Assembly: GCA_008360955.1 (NCBI GenBank)
Contig: LUCM01005869.1
Span: 2,508 to 66,507 of the forward strand
Direction of reading: 5' to 3'
Source: Fasciolopsis buskii
Lineage: Eukaryota > Platyhelminthes > Trematoda > Plagiorchiida > Fasciolidae
DNA length: 64,000 bases
The translations under genes and the position numbers were made by a program. Below are positions 63,641-64,000 of this stretch, piece by piece; positions within the stretch are counted from its first letter, which is position 1; each line of letters starts with the position of its first letter. The notes beneath the pieces were generated by a model. It did no database searches. It was given only the letters and a program-made list of their open reading frames with translations, and was not told the origin of the DNA.

Positions 63641-64000
63641 GACCTGAGTCCGCAGGTGTGGACCCGATTGAACGGCAACCTTCAATTAATTCGCGCCGCC
63701 GGTGACCGTTGGCAATGTAATCAACTTAAGTTCAACCCGATGAAGGCAAAGTAGGATGCTAGGTGAGCCGAGGTACCTTTACATGACAAAAAGTGTTTGC
63801 CGGAAACGGCCTGTAATCAGAACAAACTTCGATGAGACAACTGGCATTGTCGGTTCGATCGGCTGGGACAGAAAACCGACCTCGTATGTCCCATTCTGCC
63901 ACCACTTAGTACGTAGGTTGGGCGTTACGAACGGTAGCAACAAACACAACGTCCGTTGAACGCACACTACGGAGAAACCGAGATAACTTCTGGTATAAAT
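63641..64000 (-). other. possible 5' continuation of the LINE
   Basis: Open frames exist on both strands (for example minus 63779-63967), but I could not match them to the endonuclease domain expected upstream of the reverse transcriptase. Confidence 0.3.

Overview
The window looks like chromosomal DNA of a flatworm, most likely a digenean trematode. It is AT-rich (about 40% GC by eye) and very gene-poor. Real coding sequence comes as short exons with GT/AG borders separated by introns of 1 to 12 kb. Microsatellites (TA, trinucleotide, TTGTA) are common. A degenerate non-LTR retrotransposon of a type I associate with trematode genomes lies at the right end. No bacterial-style operon, CRISPR array, rRNA or intact tRNA gene is visible. 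The host assignment is inference from these features, not from a search.

The one gene I recognise is a plus-strand alpha/beta hydrolase of the ABHD8 type. Four exons (10427-10677, 12601-12768, 24576-24864, 26128-26334) join with matching phases. They carry, in order, the strand and turn before the nucleophile, the A-H-S-Y-G nucleophile elbow, a conserved lid segment, the acid turn (GDRDRYV) and the histidine segment (GTGHMMMLE). The upstream exon that should carry the HG oxyanion-hole motif was not found in the first 10.4 kb, so the 5' part probably lies outside the window. At the 3' end the gene either stops at 26334, with an AATAAA at 26615, or continues by phase-compatible splicing into candidate exons at 29260-29508 and 36152-36299. 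These two forms may coexist.

Region by region: 1-10 kb is mainly non-coding, with a tRNA-derived SINE (1511-1690), a long near-perfect hairpin (6419-6520) and a SINE-like element (10088-10231). From 10.4 to 26.6 kb lies the ABHD8-like gene, whose 11.8-kb intron holds several unassigned open frames. From 29 to 38 kb there are scattered exon-like open frames on both strands. From 40 to 50 kb there are two more SINE-type elements, microsatellites and an Asp-rich minus-strand frame. From 55.9 to 61 kb there are two decayed protein-coding frames (55874-56314 and about 59101-60609) interrupted by in-frame stops. From 61.8 kb to about 63.6 kb is a broken LINE reverse transcriptase on the minus strand.

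Nothing here adds up to a multi-gene system. The most interesting items are the 1.5-kb decayed frame of unknown family, the long hairpin, the SINE family, and the possible lineage-specific C-terminal extension of the ABHD8-like protein. All open-frame calls without a recognised family should be read as candidates.
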